Source: Gemmatimonadota bacterium (GTDB taxonomy: Bacteria; Gemmatimonadota; Gemmatimonadetes; Gemmatimonadales; GWC2-71-9). Taken from it: a stretch of DNA of 44,781 bases. Below are positions 43,977 to 44,781 of the stretch, one piece after another. The stretch covers positions 1 through 44,781 of the forward strand of contig QHUQ01000125.1 of assembly GCA_003221985.1 (NCBI GenBank). The letters run 5' to 3'. The notes under the pieces were generated by a model. The model saw only the letters and a program-made list of their open reading frames with translations, had not been told where the DNA came from and made no database searches. The stretch's first letter is position 1. Every line of letters begins with the position of its first letter. A program made the translations under genes and the position numbers.

Positions 43977-44605
43977 GCGGTTCCCCCCCCCATCACGGTT
44001 TGCAGGTTTCGGGATACGATATCCATGCCGCGACGCAATCCCTCCTTACCTGCCGCGATCTCGATCGGCGGCGCGTACGTCACGTCGATGGTGCTGAACG
44101 GTTTGGGAATGCACATGCGATCCCACGAACCCAGGTACCACGCCGAGGCGACTCGCGCGCCCACGGCCACGATCGGCACGCGGGCGTGCTGCGCGGCGGC
44201 GATCGCGCCCGGCTGCACCCGCTCGGCGGGTCCGCGGGGCCCGTCGGGGGTGATCGCCACCTCGGCGCCTCCTTCCAACGCCCGCACGATTCCCAACAAC
44301 CCCACCTCGCCTCCACGCCGCGTGGAGCCGCGCACCGAGCGGTACCCCCAGCGCGTCCCTAGGTCGGCAAGGTAGCCGCCATCCCGGTGGCGGCTGATCA
44401 ACATGACGACGTTCTCGTCACGATGCCGGTACAAGAGCGGCAGAATGCGGCTGTGCCAGAGAACGAACACGAACGGGCGCCGCGACTCGCGCAACGCCCG
44501 TATGTAGTCGTCCCCCGTCACGCGGTAGCGCCACGTCGCGGCCAGGGCACGGACCAAGGACGAGCCGATCCGCGTCGCGATCGGCTCCGCCCAGCGCAGT
44601 TTCAT
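43973..44605 (-). CDS. Lysophospholipid acyltransferase family protein (DUF374)
   Basis: 210 residues. LWHSRILPLLYRHRDENVVMLISRHRDGGYLADL contains the conserved His motif of this family (H-S-R in place of H-x4-D), then GSTRRGG, AITPDGPRGPAERVQPGAIAAAQ (about 116-138) and the C-terminal PPIEI region. DUF374 proteins sit with Kdo-transferase or lipid A genes and are thought to acylate lipid A or related lipids. ATG 44605 is shared with the lpxB stop (ATGA). Precise substrate unknown. Confidence 0.9.
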   Translation of the reverse strand: MKLRWAEPIATRIGSSLVRALAATWRYRVTGDDYIRALRESRRPFVFVLWHSRILPLLYRHRDENVVMLISRHRDGGYLADLGTRWGYRSVRGSTRRGGEVGLLGIVRALEGGAEVAITPDGPRGPAERVQPGAIAAAQHARVPIVAVGARVASAWYLGSWDRMCIPKPFSTIDVTYAPPIEIAAGKEGLRRGMDIVSRNLQTVMGGGTA

Positions 44606-44781
44606 CTGATCAGCCCGGCCGCGAGCTCGGCCACGCGGTCCGCCGCGCCGGGCGCGCCGAGGCGATCGCGCACCAGCTGCAGCCCTTCCCGCTGGCGTCG
44701 CGTGACGGGGTTGGCGGCATCGAGCAGCGGCAAGACCCCGTCGGCGAGCGTTTCGGCCGTCGCGCGACGCTGCAGGAACTC
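44602..44781 (-). CDS. lpxB: 3' end of lipid-A-disaccharide synthase, partial
   Basis: The last 59 codons of a gene entering from the right edge, ending at TGA 44602-44604. The visible part (EFLQRRATAETLADGVLPLLD ... LVRDRLGAPGAADRVAELAAGLI) matches the C-terminal helices of LpxB, where E-L/F-L-Q and a closing L-G-x-PGA-x-x-x-A/VA pattern are typical. The neighbours DUF374 and lpxK support it. LpxB joins UDP-diacylglucosamine and lipid X. The catalytic part lies outside the window. Confidence 0.75.
   Translation of the reverse strand, partial: EFLQRRATAETLADGVLPLLDAANPVTRRQREGLQLVRDRLGAPGAADRVAELAAGLIR

Overview
The window is a gene-dense, high-GC stretch from a Gram-negative bacterium that makes LPS. 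It carries a partial kdsB, kdsA, kdsD, lptC, an OstA/LptA-like gene, lptB, lpxK and a partial lpxB, together with rpoN, bshC, larC and a DUF512-der-plsY-gpsA block. This mix, with many 4-base ATGA/GTGA/TTGA stop-start overlaps, suggests Gemmatimonadota or a close relative. That placement is an inference from gene content; there is no rRNA here to confirm it. No stretch over 300 bases lacks a gene.

Left arm, 1-8127 (+): an LPS precursor and export operon. It runs kdsB (3' end only), pyrG (CTP), kdsA and kdsD (Kdo synthesis), lptC, an lptA-like gene and lptB (LPS transport), then rpoN. A strong 20-bp stem-loop sits over the start of lptC. LptB carries an unexplained N-terminal domain of about 145 residues. 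rpoN runs directly into a family 2 glycosyltransferase that lacks its N-terminus.

9005-18739: a surface-glycan and accessory segment, mostly on +. It holds a predicted regulator fusing an AraC-like DNA-binding region to a YVTN beta-propeller, a hexapeptide acyltransferase (-), a polysaccharide-deacetylase-like protein, a GT4 glycosyltransferase (-), a methyltransferase, a flippase-like membrane protein, a YfhO-type membrane protein and a polyprenol-phosphate mannose synthase. dapF follows.

19558-19620: the only AT-rich gap. It holds a 28-bp sequence at 19587-19614 that matches the chromosome-dimer resolution site dif (10/11 in the XerD half, 9/11 in the XerC half against the E. coli site as I recall it). 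Nearly all genes to its left are on + and nearly all to its right on -, as expected where the two replication forks meet. I read this as the replication terminus.

Right arm, 19621-44781 (-): a TPR membrane protein, tRNA-Arg(CCT), apt, acyP, dedA, pcm, a surE lacking its N-terminus, a glycosyltransferase, a MerR regulator, gpsA, plsY, der, DUF512, two paralogous TPR proteins (one broken) around tRNA-Gly(CCC) and a broken secreted-protein gene, larC, thrC, uvrC, murJ, a small coiled-coil membrane protein, bshC, a methyltransferase, an AMMECR1-domain gene, rlmH, gdhA, lpxK, a DUF374 acyltransferase and the 3' end of lpxB.

Four places (about 8105, 23195, 30362 and 32195) show the same lesion: a stretch of roughly 30-40 codons seems to be missing and the flanks are joined, usually out of frame. 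Whether this is real decay near the terminus or an assembly fault cannot be decided from the sequence alone.
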